Assembly (NCBI GenBank): GCA_018698675.1
Contig: JABIPA010000074.1
Location: 1-44,231, forward strand
Origin: a bacterium
GTDB lineage: Bacteria > Margulisbacteria > Marinamargulisbacteria > JABIPA01
Reading direction: 5' to 3'
DNA length: 44,231 nt
In this document: positions 30,842-40,304 of the stretch, piece after piece
Numbering within the stretch: the first letter of the stretch is position 1
Layout: every line of letters starts with the position of its first letter
Position numbers and translations under genes: made by a program
Notes under the pieces: generated by a model
Seen by the model: only the letters and a program-made list of their open reading frames with translations
The model's database searches: none
What the model was told of the DNA's origin: nothing

Positions 30842-31264
30842 ATGAATACAAACATTGAAGAATCACGATCTTTAAATCTCGATTTTGGAAAACTCAAAAA
30901 AGCAGGTGGTATCGAAACAGATGTCTTACCGGTAGTCGTTCAAGATTTTGTTTCGAAAGAAGTTCTTGTCTTAGGGTATATGAATGAATTGGCGTTTGAA
31001 AAAAGTTTTCAGACTGGAAAAGTGGTTTTTTGGAGTACATCAAGGAATGAATTGTGGGAAAAAGGAAAAAGTTCCGGAAACGAACTATTCATTCTCGATG
31101 TTTTTGTAAATTGCGAACAAAATTCATTATTGATAATGGTCAACCTAAAAGGCGTTGGCGCTTGCCATACAAAAGCCACCAGCGACGGTTCAAAGTCTAC
31201 GAAATATAGAAAATCTTGTTATTATAGACGCGTTGATACGAACGGAACGATGAGTTTCGTCTGA
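30842..31264 (+). CDS. hisI: HisI-type phosphoribosyl-AMP cyclohydrolase with altered Mg site
   Basis: HisI opens the adenine ring of phosphoribosyl-AMP in histidine synthesis. The 140-residue protein shows the family stretches LGYMNELAF, FWSTSRNELWEKGKSSGN and SCYYRRV. The three Zn ligands, C91, C108 and C126, are kept. The usual Asp-Cys-Asp-x-Asp site, which binds Mg2+, reads N90-C91-E92-Q93-N94, and about 11 extra residues lie between C108-H109 and C126. No other his gene is in the window. It probably still has the cyclohydrolase fold; activity is likely but not certain. Start ATG 30842 follows AGGTAA. Confidence 0.85.
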   Translation: MNTNIEESRSLNLDFGKLKKAGGIETDVLPVVVQDFVSKEVLVLGYMNELAFEKSFQTGKVVFWSTSRNELWEKGKSSGNELFILDVFVNCEQNSLLIMVNLKGVGACHTKATSDGSKSTKYRKSCYYRRVDTNGTMSFV

Positions 31265-31292
31265 CGCGATTGGAAGATTTTTTTTGAGTTCT

Positions 31293-31317
31293 ACTAAACT
31301 GATATACTTAGTTTAGT
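31293..31317 (+). terminator. Hairpin between convergent hisI and rhodanese genes
   Basis: ACTAAACT (31293-31300) and AGTTTAGT (31310-31317) pair perfectly over 8 bp around a 9-base loop. On the plus strand the following bases are T-rich (TTGATTGTTTA), suggesting it ends the act-cox-hisI transcript. On the minus strand no T-run follows. AT-only stem, so strength is modest. Confidence 0.45.
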
Positions 31318-31843
31318 TTGATTGTTTATAAGCTTCAATAAAGCCTTCAATAGGATATTCTTGTAAACCCCATTCTTTAATTCCACCTTTAAGAATTTTA
31401 ATGTTAGTAAACCCTCTGTTAACGAGGTGCTTAGCTAAATTTTCAGATAATGGGCATGATTTGGAGAAACAGTACGCAATTATTGGGTCACTTGGGTTTA
31501 ATAATGAAATGCGTTTATTTAAGGTATCGGAATATGGATATGCAAAAAAGGAGCCAGGTATGTGCAATTTGTTATAATCTTTTTTTGGACGAGCGTCCAT
31601 AAATAGTGAATTCTTTTTGTTGAACTCAATAAACGCTTCATTTACAGTTATAAAAGAGTATCCGGATCCTTTTTTAATGATTTTTCTAAGATCTTTTTTA
31701 GTGAGTATTTTGTATTCATTTTCCGACTTATTGTCTAATCCTAACGCTGATAGGATTGGGCTTTTAAAAATCACAGAAATTCCGATGATGAATATCCCAA
31801 TAATAAGAAATAATGGAAATAATTTGTGTCTTGTTAGATTCAT
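31313..31843 (-). CDS. Membrane-anchored rhodanese-domain protein
   Basis: The protein (176 residues) starts with one membrane helix (about 8-28), then a linker and a single rhodanese domain (about 62-170). The active-site loop is YCFSKSCPLS, with the persulfide-forming cysteine most likely C125 and a second cysteine at C130. D83-A84-R85 precedes the fold's conserved HIPGS. The domain faces the periplasm by topology. Such proteins transfer or sense sulfane sulfur; the substrate is unknown. It is divergent from dtd with only 18 bases between start codons. Confidence 0.85.
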   Translation of the reverse strand: MNLTRHKLFPLFLIIGIFIIGISVIFKSPILSALGLDNKSENEYKILTKKDLRKIIKKGSGYSFITVNEAFIEFNKKNSLFMDARPKKDYNKLHIPGSFFAYPYSDTLNKRISLLNPSDPIIAYCFSKSCPLSENLAKHLVNRGFTNIKILKGGIKEWGLQEYPIEGFIEAYKQSN

Positions 31844-31853
31844 TGTTTATTAT
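31824..31853 (+). promoter_or_regulatory. Possible promoter of dtd, giving a near-leaderless mRNA
   Basis: TATTAT at 31848-31853 matches the -10 consensus at five positions, with TTGTGT at 31824-31829 eighteen bases upstream. A start about seven bases after the -10 falls at 31860-31862, essentially on the dtd ATG. This agrees with the lack of a Shine-Dalgarno sequence there. The site lies in the 5' end of the divergent rhodanese gene. Confidence 0.3.
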
Positions 31854-31861
31854 ATTCCTCT

Positions 31862-32311
31862 ATGAAGTGTCTCTTACAACGCGTAACGCATGCTAGCGTT
31901 AGAATAGATGATAAAGTTTACTCTTCGATTCAACAAGGATTATGTTTGTTTTTAGGTATTTCAAAAATGGACGCTACGAAAGATATTGATTACTTAACTA
32001 GAAAAATTCTTAATTTAAGAATTTTCGAAGATGAAGACGGTAAGATGAATAAGTCGGTTCTTGATATTCACGGGGAAATTTTAGTTGTTTCGCAATTTAC
32101 TTTGTACGGAAACTGCGAAAAGGGGAGGCGTCCAAGTTTTGGAGAGGCTGCACTTCCCGAGGACGCAAACACGTTATATCAAGAATTTGTGACTAGATTG
32201 AAACAGGAGCTCCTTGCTATCAAGACGGGGGTATTTGGAGCGAGTATGAAAATAGATTTAGTAAATGATGGACCCTCGACTTTTTTATTAGAGAGTCCAA
32301 TAAGGTCTTAG
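31862..32311 (+). CDS. dtd: D-aminoacyl-tRNA deacylase
   Basis: Dtd removes D-amino acids (and glycine) wrongly attached to tRNAs. The 149-residue protein is of normal length, begins with MKCLLQRVTHASV typical of the family, and has the SQFTLY motif (S77-T80) of the active site. The second conserved motif, usually NxGPVT, reads N135-D-G-P-S-T140, with Ser in place of Val. This probably leaves the Gly-Pro element intact. The ATG at 31862 has no ribosome-binding site. Confidence 0.95.
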   Translation: MKCLLQRVTHASVRIDDKVYSSIQQGLCLFLGISKMDATKDIDYLTRKILNLRIFEDEDGKMNKSVLDIHGEILVVSQFTLYGNCEKGRRPSFGEAALPEDANTLYQEFVTRLKQELLAIKTGVFGASMKIDLVNDGPSTFLLESPIRS

Positions 32312-32324
32312 TTATATAAATAGC

Positions 32325-32364
32325 ATCGATCTGAATATACTATGAAAGTGATATTCAGATCGAT
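32325..32364. terminator. Perfect 14-bp hairpin between convergent dtd and DAHP synthase genes
   Basis: ATCGATCTGAATAT (32325-32338) and ATATTCAGATCGAT (32351-32364) are exact complements with a 12-base loop. It lies midway between two converging genes and probably ends both transcripts. Neither side has a strict T-run, though the plus side continues AGTCAATTTGTGTTTG. Confidence 0.65.
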
Positions 32365-32392
32365 AGTCAATTTGTGTTTGTTGTAGACTCCT

Positions 32393-33415
32393 TTAAAGGA
32401 CACTCCACGTTTTTTTAGATAGTTCGACATAAGGTCGAATTTCATTTACTAGATTTTCGAACTCAGGAAATTTAAGACTTTGAGGTCCGTCAGAAAAGGC
32501 CTTTTCTGGATTTGGATGAATTTCAATCATGATTCCATCCGCTCCAGCCGCAATAGCAGCTTTACTCATTGTTTCAATTAGTTCTTTTCGCCCCGTACCA
32601 TGACTTGGATCCACGATGACTGGTAAATGGGTCATTCTTTTTAAAGCAGGAACAGCGTTTAAATCTAAAACATTTCTGTATGCCTTTTCAAATGTTCGAA
32701 TGCCTCTTTCGCAAAGAATCACGTTGTAGTTTCCTTCAGACATAATATATTCCGCTGACATCATTAATTCTTCTAGCGTAGATGAAAGGCCTCTTTTCAA
32801 AAGGATAGGTTTTTTTAATTTCCCAACTTCTTTTAAGAGTGCAAAGTTTTGCATGTTTCGTGCACCAATTTGAATAACGTCTGCGTAGCTATTCACTAAT
32901 TCTGTATTTTGTGGATTGAGTAATTCTGTAACAATATGAAGACCCGTCTTCTTTTTTGCTTCTAACAGAATTTTAAGACCTTCTTCCTCAAGACCTTGGA
33001 AGCTGTAAGGAGATGTACGAGGTTTAAATGCACCCCCTCTAAGAAATTGACCACCTACTTTTTTAACAGAATCTGCACAAGAAGTTGTTTGTTCTTGAGT
33101 TTCTACTGAGCATGGGCCTCCCATTAATACAAACGAGTTTCCACCTATTTCAGTGTTTCCAACTTTAATTATTGAAGATTCTTTTTTTGTTGATAAGGAA
33201 GCTAATTTGTAAGGCTGTTGAATTGGCATAACAGAGGCCACTCCTTCCATCGAAACTAATGATCGAAGTCTATCTTTAGCTTTCGTTCCTACTGCCCCAA
33301 TAACAGTATTCTCTATTCCTTTGATTACGTGAGCGTCATATCCTAAGCTTTCGACTTCGAGTACGACTGCCTGAATAGATGCTTCATTTGCTTTGTTTTT
33401 CATTATAATTATCAT
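32393..33415 (-). CDS. aroF: 3-deoxy-7-phosphoheptulonate synthase, AroA type I-beta with N-terminal ACT-like domain
   Basis: This enzyme condenses phosphoenolpyruvate with erythrose 4-phosphate at the entry of the shikimate pathway. The 340-residue protein has an N-terminal ferredoxin-like regulatory domain (about 1-75) and the barrel domain. The barrel shows GPCSVE, the KPRTSPYSFQGL loop, GARNMQN, LKRG, ERGIRTFE and the metal-site sequence VDPSHGTG. This architecture matches the Thermotoga-type (I-beta) synthase, where the small domain mediates tyrosine or phenylalanine inhibition. The first ATG at 33415 is supported by AAGGGAAC upstream. Confidence 0.95.
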   Translation of the reverse strand: MIIIMKNKANEASIQAVVLEVESLGYDAHVIKGIENTVIGAVGTKAKDRLRSLVSMEGVASVMPIQQPYKLASLSTKKESSIIKVGNTEIGGNSFVLMGGPCSVETQEQTTSCADSVKKVGGQFLRGGAFKPRTSPYSFQGLEEEGLKILLEAKKKTGLHIVTELLNPQNTELVNSYADVIQIGARNMQNFALLKEVGKLKKPILLKRGLSSTLEELMMSAEYIMSEGNYNVILCERGIRTFEKAYRNVLDLNAVPALKRMTHLPVIVDPSHGTGRKELIETMSKAAIAAGADGIMIEIHPNPEKAFSDGPQSLKFPEFENLVNEIRPYVELSKKTWSVL

Positions 33416-33489
33416 TTAATGTTCCCTTCTATTTATAAGACTTATTTTCAATCATTGCCAGTAAACTATTTATTAAAAAAATTTGGTAA

Positions 33490-33498
33490 ATTATATCA
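33490..33498 (-). promoter_or_regulatory. Extended -10 promoter candidate for aroF
   Basis: Read on the minus strand, TGATATAAT lies at 33498-33490, matching the extended -10 (TGn plus TATAAT). No -35 of quality stands 17 bases upstream (TAAAAG), which extended -10 promoters tolerate. The site overlaps the end of the PAS-domain gene and would yield a leader of about 70 bases. Confidence 0.4.
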
Positions 33499-34239
33499 CG
33501 ATTTCCTCGATTCTTTTAGAATAATGAGAGTACGAAGACGTAACTCTTGATTGTTTTTGATAGGAATTACGCTAAGCTTGATACATTTATTATCTTTGCA
33601 TTCGATGGGATGGTTGATGGTTTTTACGTCATCGGTAATCGTATTTGCAACGATTTGGAGAAATTCTGGATTACTAATTTTTCTCGAAATAATTTGACCT
33701 AATATTTCGGAAGGAAGTAATCCCAAGATTTGTTCGCTTATATGATTTATATGAGTAACAACCTTGTCGTTGTTGATGATAATTATTCCGTCCGTTACTT
33801 GGCTTAGGATTTCTTTATGCGTATGAATCCATAACGAAAGGTTTTCTGTTTTAATTTGACTGAATGTTAAATAGAGCTGAAGAACTTGAGATACATTAGT
33901 AAGTATTTCTTGTTGAGTTTTTCCTTCTGAAAGATCGACACAAGACGTTAAAAGGTTCCGGTCAGAGAGCGATTCCTTTGTCATCTCATTAAGCGTTTTA
34001 GTAAACCATCTATTATCTATATAAATAACGAATAGTATGATTGAACATGAAACGCCACTTCCAGCTAGAATTCCTAAAAATGTTTTTTCTAATTTAATGA
34101 TCAATGCAGGATTAAAATTAAAATCACTAATAAGTTGACTAAGAAATATGTAGGCAGACGTCGCTATTCCCGTCATACATAAGAAAAACAATATAATTAG
34201 TTTGGTTAAATAATTTAGTTGAAATAATTTTTTAGTCAT
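33496..34239 (-). CDS. Membrane PAS-domain sensor protein without output kinase
   Basis: The 247-residue protein has two N-terminal membrane helices (about 13-34 and 50-72), a helical linker (about 80-135) and a PAS domain (about 138-235) with the typical start ILSQVTDGIIIINNDKVV. No histidine kinase, GGDEF or other output domain follows. The start overlaps the ktrA stop by four bases (ATGA), so it is coupled to the K+ uptake genes and may sense a condition relevant to them. The ligand and signal path are unknown. Confidence 0.75.
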   Translation of the reverse strand: MTKKLFQLNYLTKLIILFFLCMTGIATSAYIFLSQLISDFNFNPALIIKLEKTFLGILAGSGVSCSIILFVIYIDNRWFTKTLNEMTKESLSDRNLLTSCVDLSEGKTQQEILTNVSQVLQLYLTFSQIKTENLSLWIHTHKEILSQVTDGIIIINNDKVVTHINHISEQILGLLPSEILGQIISRKISNPEFLQIVANTITDDVKTINHPIECKDNKCIKLSVIPIKNNQELRLRTLIILKESRKS

Positions 34240-34931
34240 AATGAATCCTTTGCTAGGAAGGAATTAAGTTTTTCGTCCGTTCCAAACATAACGAGTAAGT
34301 CATTTTTTCTTAAGGGGTAGTTGGGATCTGGAATATCCATCATTTTAATGGAATAGCGAATTTCTCCTGTGTCATCCACTTCAGGGACACGCGTTTTAAT
34401 CCCGACTACATTTATTCCGTAATGGGATCTCAAATGAAGTTCTTTTAGTGCTTTTCCGATTAAAAATTCGGGAACGACCGTATCAATAATAGAGTGCCTA
34501 TCTGATATTTCTATATATTTGTTAATGTTTTTTGTAGAAATAGAATTTGAAAATTGAATCCCCATTTCTTTTTCAATATTTATTATGTAGTCAATACTCA
34601 TTGATTTAAGAATGGATTCTTGCAAAGGATTGATAGCACGAACATATATTTTTTTAATTCCCATACGTTGAAGAAGTGCCGTGGTAAGAAGACTTGCTTG
34701 AACATTTGAACCCATTGCTACAATAACCTTGTCTACAGAATGAATATTAATTGCACGCATATCTTTTTCGTCTGTCGAATCTACAATGACGGAATCTGAA
34801 ACCATATCTTTGATATTCATGATGACATCTTTGTTTTGGTCGATAGCCGTCACTTCAAAACCTTTTTGAGTTAAGCTAATTGCTATTTGAGTTCCAAATT
34901 GACCCAGCCCGATTACAGCTATATTTTCCAT
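34236..34931 (-). CDS. ktrA: K+ uptake regulatory protein KtrA/TrkA (RCK domains)
   Basis: This 231-residue cytoplasmic protein controls gating of the K+ transporter. The N-terminal Rossmann RCK domain (1-120) starts with the nucleotide-binding motif GLGQFGTQ and has D32 in TAIDQ to bind the ribose of ATP or NAD(H). The C-terminal RCK_C domain occupies about 135-230. A single RCK_N/RCK_C pair is the KtrA-type arrangement, not the duplicated TrkA of Escherichia coli. It follows ktrB after 11 bases. Confidence 0.92.
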   Translation of the reverse strand: MENIAVIGLGQFGTQIAISLTQKGFEVTAIDQNKDVIMNIKDMVSDSVIVDSTDEKDMRAINIHSVDKVIVAMGSNVQASLLTTALLQRMGIKKIYVRAINPLQESILKSMSIDYIINIEKEMGIQFSNSISTKNINKYIEISDRHSIIDTVVPEFLIGKALKELHLRSHYGINVVGIKTRVPEVDDTGEIRYSIKMMDIPDPNYPLRKNDLLVMFGTDEKLNSFLAKDSL

Positions 34932-34942
34932 ATCATTTCCTT

Positions 34943-36622
34943 TTACGCAGTAAGAATATTTTCTTCTGGATAGTCAAAACGCTCAATTTGCGTTTTTTTG
35001 TTGGTAAGAGCAAACGCAAATGTTAGCGGACCGACTCTTCCAATAAACATAATTAATATTACAGTTAATTTGCCTCCAAAAGATAGGTCTTGTGTAACAT
35101 CAAGGGAGAGTCCAACTGTGGCGAATGCTGATACAGTTTCAAATAGACCCTGAACGAAGCTTATATTCTCTGATTTTAATAAAAGAAACGAAAAGAAAAC
35201 AATCACAAGGATAGATAGCACTAAAATTGTGACAGATCTGAGGGTGTTCTTACTAGATATTTTTCTTCCAAATAAATGGTTTTTGGGATTTCCAGTCATT
35301 TGGTTCCAAAAGGTAACAACCAGTATTCCAAATGTAGTTGATTTTAAACCGCCCCCTGTCGAACCAGGCGATGCTCCAACAAACATTAAAACAATCAGAA
35401 TAAGCAATGTTGATTGCTGCAAAGATGCAGTTGCTATGGTATTAAATCCTGCAGTTCGGCTTGAAACGCTGAGGAAAAAAGACACTAGAGTTTTATCAAA
35501 AATATTGTAGGCACTCAATGCAGAATTATATTCTGAAATCAATATAAATAAGGTTCCAAAGATAATCAGGCATCCCGATACAACCAACGCTAATTTTGTT
35601 TGTAGCCTAAGGTGTTTAAATTTGAAGGTTTTGAATCGAGGATGGAGAATATCGTAGAGAACGGGGAATCCAAGTCCTCCTAAAATGATAAGTATCGCAA
35701 GCGTAAGCATAATAGGAATATTTGTGGAAAACGAAGTGAAGCTGTTTGTAAAAAGCGAAAATCCAGCGTTGCAAAATGCAGATACGGAATGAAAGACCGA
35801 ATAATAAATACGAGCGCCATGGCTGTTAAAAGACACGGGCCACGCAAAGTAAAGAATGACAGCTCCTAAGACCTCAAAAATTAAGGTGAATTTAAACAAC
35901 AGTTTAAATATTTGAACCGATTCATCAAAGTTACTTGAATTAAATATGGATTGAAAATTATGAGATTCTTTTTGAGAGAACTTTTTTTGAATCGCGAGAG
36001 CGAAAATAAGGGAAAAGGCCATGATTCCTAGTCCCCCAAACTGGATAAGGCCTAGTATTATTGTTTGCCCAAACAAAGAATACGTTTGTGAAATATCAAG
36101 AGTCGTAAGGCCGGTTACGCACATCGCAGAAGTGGCCGTGAAAAGAGCGTCAATAAATGAAACATGGCCAACTGAGTTTGAAGAAATAGGCATGCTTAAA
36201 ATAAGTCCACCAACTAATATCGGGTAAATAAAACCTAGCAAAACCATTTGCATCGGGGACAACTTTATTTTTGAAAAGACGAGCGAGATATGGGAAAACC
36301 TCCCTAGAAAAATAACTAGCAGAGCCAGTTGGGCAATAAAAAGTTTTGGGAAAAATTGGATAGGAGGAATGTATTCGATGAAAAGTGGTAAAAATGCGAT
36401 GAGATCTGTGGGTCGGGAAATAAACTTTTTGAACGATCTATGAATAATAAATCGAATTAATGTTTCAAATATGAAATAGAAAAAGATACCATCTATAATA
36501 GTAATAAATATGTGACTTTTTTGCCCAAAATTAAAGGCAACATCAAGTACGAATAAAAATGTGATGAGTAGACAGGTTAATCCGGATATATAGTCAAAAA
36601 AAGCGAAAACTTTTGAACGCAT
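34943..36622 (-). CDS. ktrB: TrkH/KtrB-type K+ transporter with voltage-sensor-like N-terminal region
   Basis: The core (about residues 120-559) is a four-repeat K+ transporter with pore loops around SAMCVTGLTT, SAFCNAGFSLF, GASPGSTGGGLKS and SAFATVGLSL. The central glycine of each forms the selectivity filter. The protein is longer at the N-terminus than ordinary KtrB (about 450). The first 120 residues hold three or four helices, with FIFETLIRFI and a later RPTDLIAFLPLFI. This pattern resembles segments S2 and S3 of ion-channel voltage sensors. It heads the operon ktrB-ktrA-PAS, divergent from the signal peptidase gene by 39 bases. Confidence 0.92.
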   Translation of the reverse strand: MRSKVFAFFDYISGLTCLLITFLFVLDVAFNFGQKSHIFITIIDGIFFYFIFETLIRFIIHRSFKKFISRPTDLIAFLPLFIEYIPPIQFFPKLFIAQLALLVIFLGRFSHISLVFSKIKLSPMQMVLLGFIYPILVGGLILSMPISSNSVGHVSFIDALFTATSAMCVTGLTTLDISQTYSLFGQTIILGLIQFGGLGIMAFSLIFALAIQKKFSQKESHNFQSIFNSSNFDESVQIFKLLFKFTLIFEVLGAVILYFAWPVSFNSHGARIYYSVFHSVSAFCNAGFSLFTNSFTSFSTNIPIMLTLAILIILGGLGFPVLYDILHPRFKTFKFKHLRLQTKLALVVSGCLIIFGTLFILISEYNSALSAYNIFDKTLVSFFLSVSSRTAGFNTIATASLQQSTLLILIVLMFVGASPGSTGGGLKSTTFGILVVTFWNQMTGNPKNHLFGRKISSKNTLRSVTILVLSILVIVFFSFLLLKSENISFVQGLFETVSAFATVGLSLDVTQDLSFGGKLTVILIMFIGRVGPLTFAFALTNKKTQIERFDYPEENILTA

Positions 36623-36661
36623 GAGTTTATAGTACCTAGTTAAAGAATAAGAGGTAAGGGT

Positions 36662-37219
36662 TTGGTAGGAAAATATCGTTTAGGGATTCAGATCGTAATA
36701 TTAATAATATGTTCATTTATTGGATTTAAATTATCGCATTTTTTGAATCAAAATTATCAGGTTTCGGTTGTCGTCGGGGAGTCGATGGCCCCCTCGTTTT
36801 CATCGGGAAACATCGTTGTTTTAAAAAAGAATGTTGAGAAGATCTCCCTTGATTTAGGAGATGTTATCGTTTTTCGTCGCGAATTTTCTGATAAAAAGCG
36901 ATTTACTAAAAGAATTGTGGGAATCCCTGGAACAAAAGTTGAGCGTTCTGATTCTTACATCAAAGTTGGAGGCAGGACATACGACCTTTCTTTTCAACGA
37001 GGGAGACTTGATGTTAAAGATGTTCTCTATGAAATAATCCCCGAGGCGTCTTATTTTGTAGTTGGGGACAACCTAAATAAATCGTATGATTCTCGGCATT
37101 TCCAATACGATAGGTCTATAGGAAGAAATTATATTTATTTTAGAGAGATAGATGGAGTAGTATCTTTTATATTGTGGCCCTTTTGGAAGGTGGGCTGGAA
37201 AGAAATGGATAGGCTTTAA
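36662..37219 (+). CDS. Signal peptidase I, short form
   Basis: The 185-residue protein has one N-terminal membrane helix (about 7-27) and the catalytic Ser-Lys pair: S41 in GESMAPSF and K83 in FTKRIVGIPG. A GDNLNKSYDSRHF box follows. It cleaves signal peptides on the outer face of the membrane. The start is TTG at 36662 with AAGGG next to it and AGAGG upstream. It is much more diverged than the second signal peptidase and lacks the SRxWG ending, so its substrates may be special. Confidence 0.85.
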   Translation: MVGKYRLGIQIVILIICSFIGFKLSHFLNQNYQVSVVVGESMAPSFSSGNIVVLKKNVEKISLDLGDVIVFRREFSDKKRFTKRIVGIPGTKVERSDSYIKVGGRTYDLSFQRGRLDVKDVLYEIIPEASYFVVGDNLNKSYDSRHFQYDRSIGRNYIYFREIDGVVSFILWPFWKVGWKEMDRL

Positions 37220-37311
37220 AGAAAACAACTATCCAGTCTGAGGAGTTATGACACTGTCTCAGAAATAAGGTAAACTAGAATTTGAGAAAAAATGAGGGTA
37301 AATAATTAGTG

Positions 37312-38004
37312 ATGAATAAACTGAAACAATTTTATAAAAAATGGGATGACTATAAACAGACTCTCAAAAATAGTTCCGAGTCAAAAAAAAGATTGCTTTT
37401 TAGTGGCTTAGACTTGGGAGAAACATTGTTAACCGCTTTGTTGATGGCTTTGTTTATTAAAACGTTTTTTGTTCAAACGTCTAAAATCCCGACCGGATCG
37501 ATGATTCCAACTTTAAATCCCCCTCTTTCTAGGCCGTTAGTTCCATATATCAACACACTCGATAAAATAGTGACGGCTCCGTTTCCAAAAATGCCAAGTG
37601 ATTGGTTGTTAGTGAATAAAATTATTTATGATTTCAGAGCCCCCCGTAGAGGTGAGATCGTCGTGTTTAAGTCTCCTAGATCCGGAGAAAAAACGGAATG
37701 GGTCAAGCGATGTGTTGCTTTGCCTGGAGAAACGGTGCAAATGAAGTCTGGAAGGGTTTACATAAACGGAAAAATTATGGGCTTTCCTGGAGTTGATATT
37801 AGGAGAGATTATAGTGAATTTGGTCCTTATACATTACCAGACGACGGTTACTTTATGGTGGGAGACAATAGAGGAAACTCGAATGATTGTAGACGATGGG
37901 CGGACGATCCTCTCGTAAACCGTTCTTATGTAAAACGAAGTGAAATTGTAGGTAAAGCCTTTTTTACCTTTTTCCCTTTTTCTCGAATGAGGGTGTTGAG
38001 ATAG
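37312..38004 (+). CDS. lepB: Signal peptidase I
   Basis: This is the canonical leader peptidase. A membrane helix lies at about 36-53, followed by S63 in PTGSMIPTL and the general base K132 in WVKRCVALPGE (numbering from ATG 37312). The box VGDNRGNSNDCRRW has Cys where most enzymes have Ser, a mild change outside the catalytic pair. A hydrophilic N-terminal region of about 30 residues is cytoplasmic. GTG at 37309 is an alternative start one codon earlier. The 90-bp gap before the gene contains a possible promoter but none I would defend. The stop is followed closely by thiS. Confidence 0.93.
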   Translation: MNKLKQFYKKWDDYKQTLKNSSESKKRLLFSGLDLGETLLTALLMALFIKTFFVQTSKIPTGSMIPTLNPPLSRPLVPYINTLDKIVTAPFPKMPSDWLLVNKIIYDFRAPRRGEIVVFKSPRSGEKTEWVKRCVALPGETVQMKSGRVYINGKIMGFPGVDIRRDYSEFGPYTLPDDGYFMVGDNRGNSNDCRRWADDPLVNRSYVKRSEIVGKAFFTFFPFSRMRVLR

Positions 38005-38027
38005 TCGTTCAAAGGTCCATTAGTGAA

Positions 38028-38237
38028 ATTCAAATTATTTTGAATGGCAAGAAAACGATTCTTACGGACGATGCTATAACAATTTCTAAATTGGTCACAA
38101 AACTTAATTTAAACCGTAAAAATATTGTTGCTGAATTAAACGGAGAGTTGATTAATCAATCCAAATTTGATGACTGCATATTGGAAGACAATGATAATTT
38201 GGAACTCATTCGTTTTGTAGGTGGGGGAACGCTGTAA
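38028..38237 (+). CDS. thiS: Sulfur carrier protein ThiS, apparently with ATT start
   Basis: ThiS carries sulfur as a C-terminal thiocarboxylate for building the thiazole of thiamine. The beta-grasp fold is recognisable: IQIILNGKKTILTDD, then IVAELNGELI, and a C-terminal LELIRFVGGG. Starting at ATT 38028 gives an N-terminus that aligns with ThiS from other bacteria (MQIxxN). The first standard start in the frame is TTG 38040, which would delete the first beta-strand. No ATG, GTG or TTG exists earlier in this frame back to a stop at 37953. AAAGG lies at 38011-38015. The protein ends GGG-Thr-Leu, two residues past the usual glycine end. Confidence 0.75.
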   Translation: MQIILNGKKTILTDDAITISKLVTKLNLNRKNIVAELNGELINQSKFDDCILEDNDNLELIRFVGGGTL

Positions 38238-38241
38238 TTTT

Positions 38242-38250
38242 TGGTATAAT
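38242..38250 (+). promoter_or_regulatory. gyrB: Extended -10 promoter of gyrB
   Basis: TGG followed by TATAAT occupies 38242-38250, a perfect -10 with the extended TGn element. It lies directly after the thiS stop. The -35 region is poor, as is common for extended -10 promoters. The transcript would begin near 38257, leaving an 80-base leader to the gyrB ATG with AGGAG just before it. Confidence 0.55.
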
Positions 38251-38327
38251 ATATCGCTAATTAGGAAGCTTCGTTTCGACCACCTATACTCGGTAAAAAA
38301 GAAAGTTTTAAATTGTTAATTTACTAG

Positions 38328-40295
<1,968 letters not shown>

Positions 40296-40304
40296 GAGAA
40301 TAAT

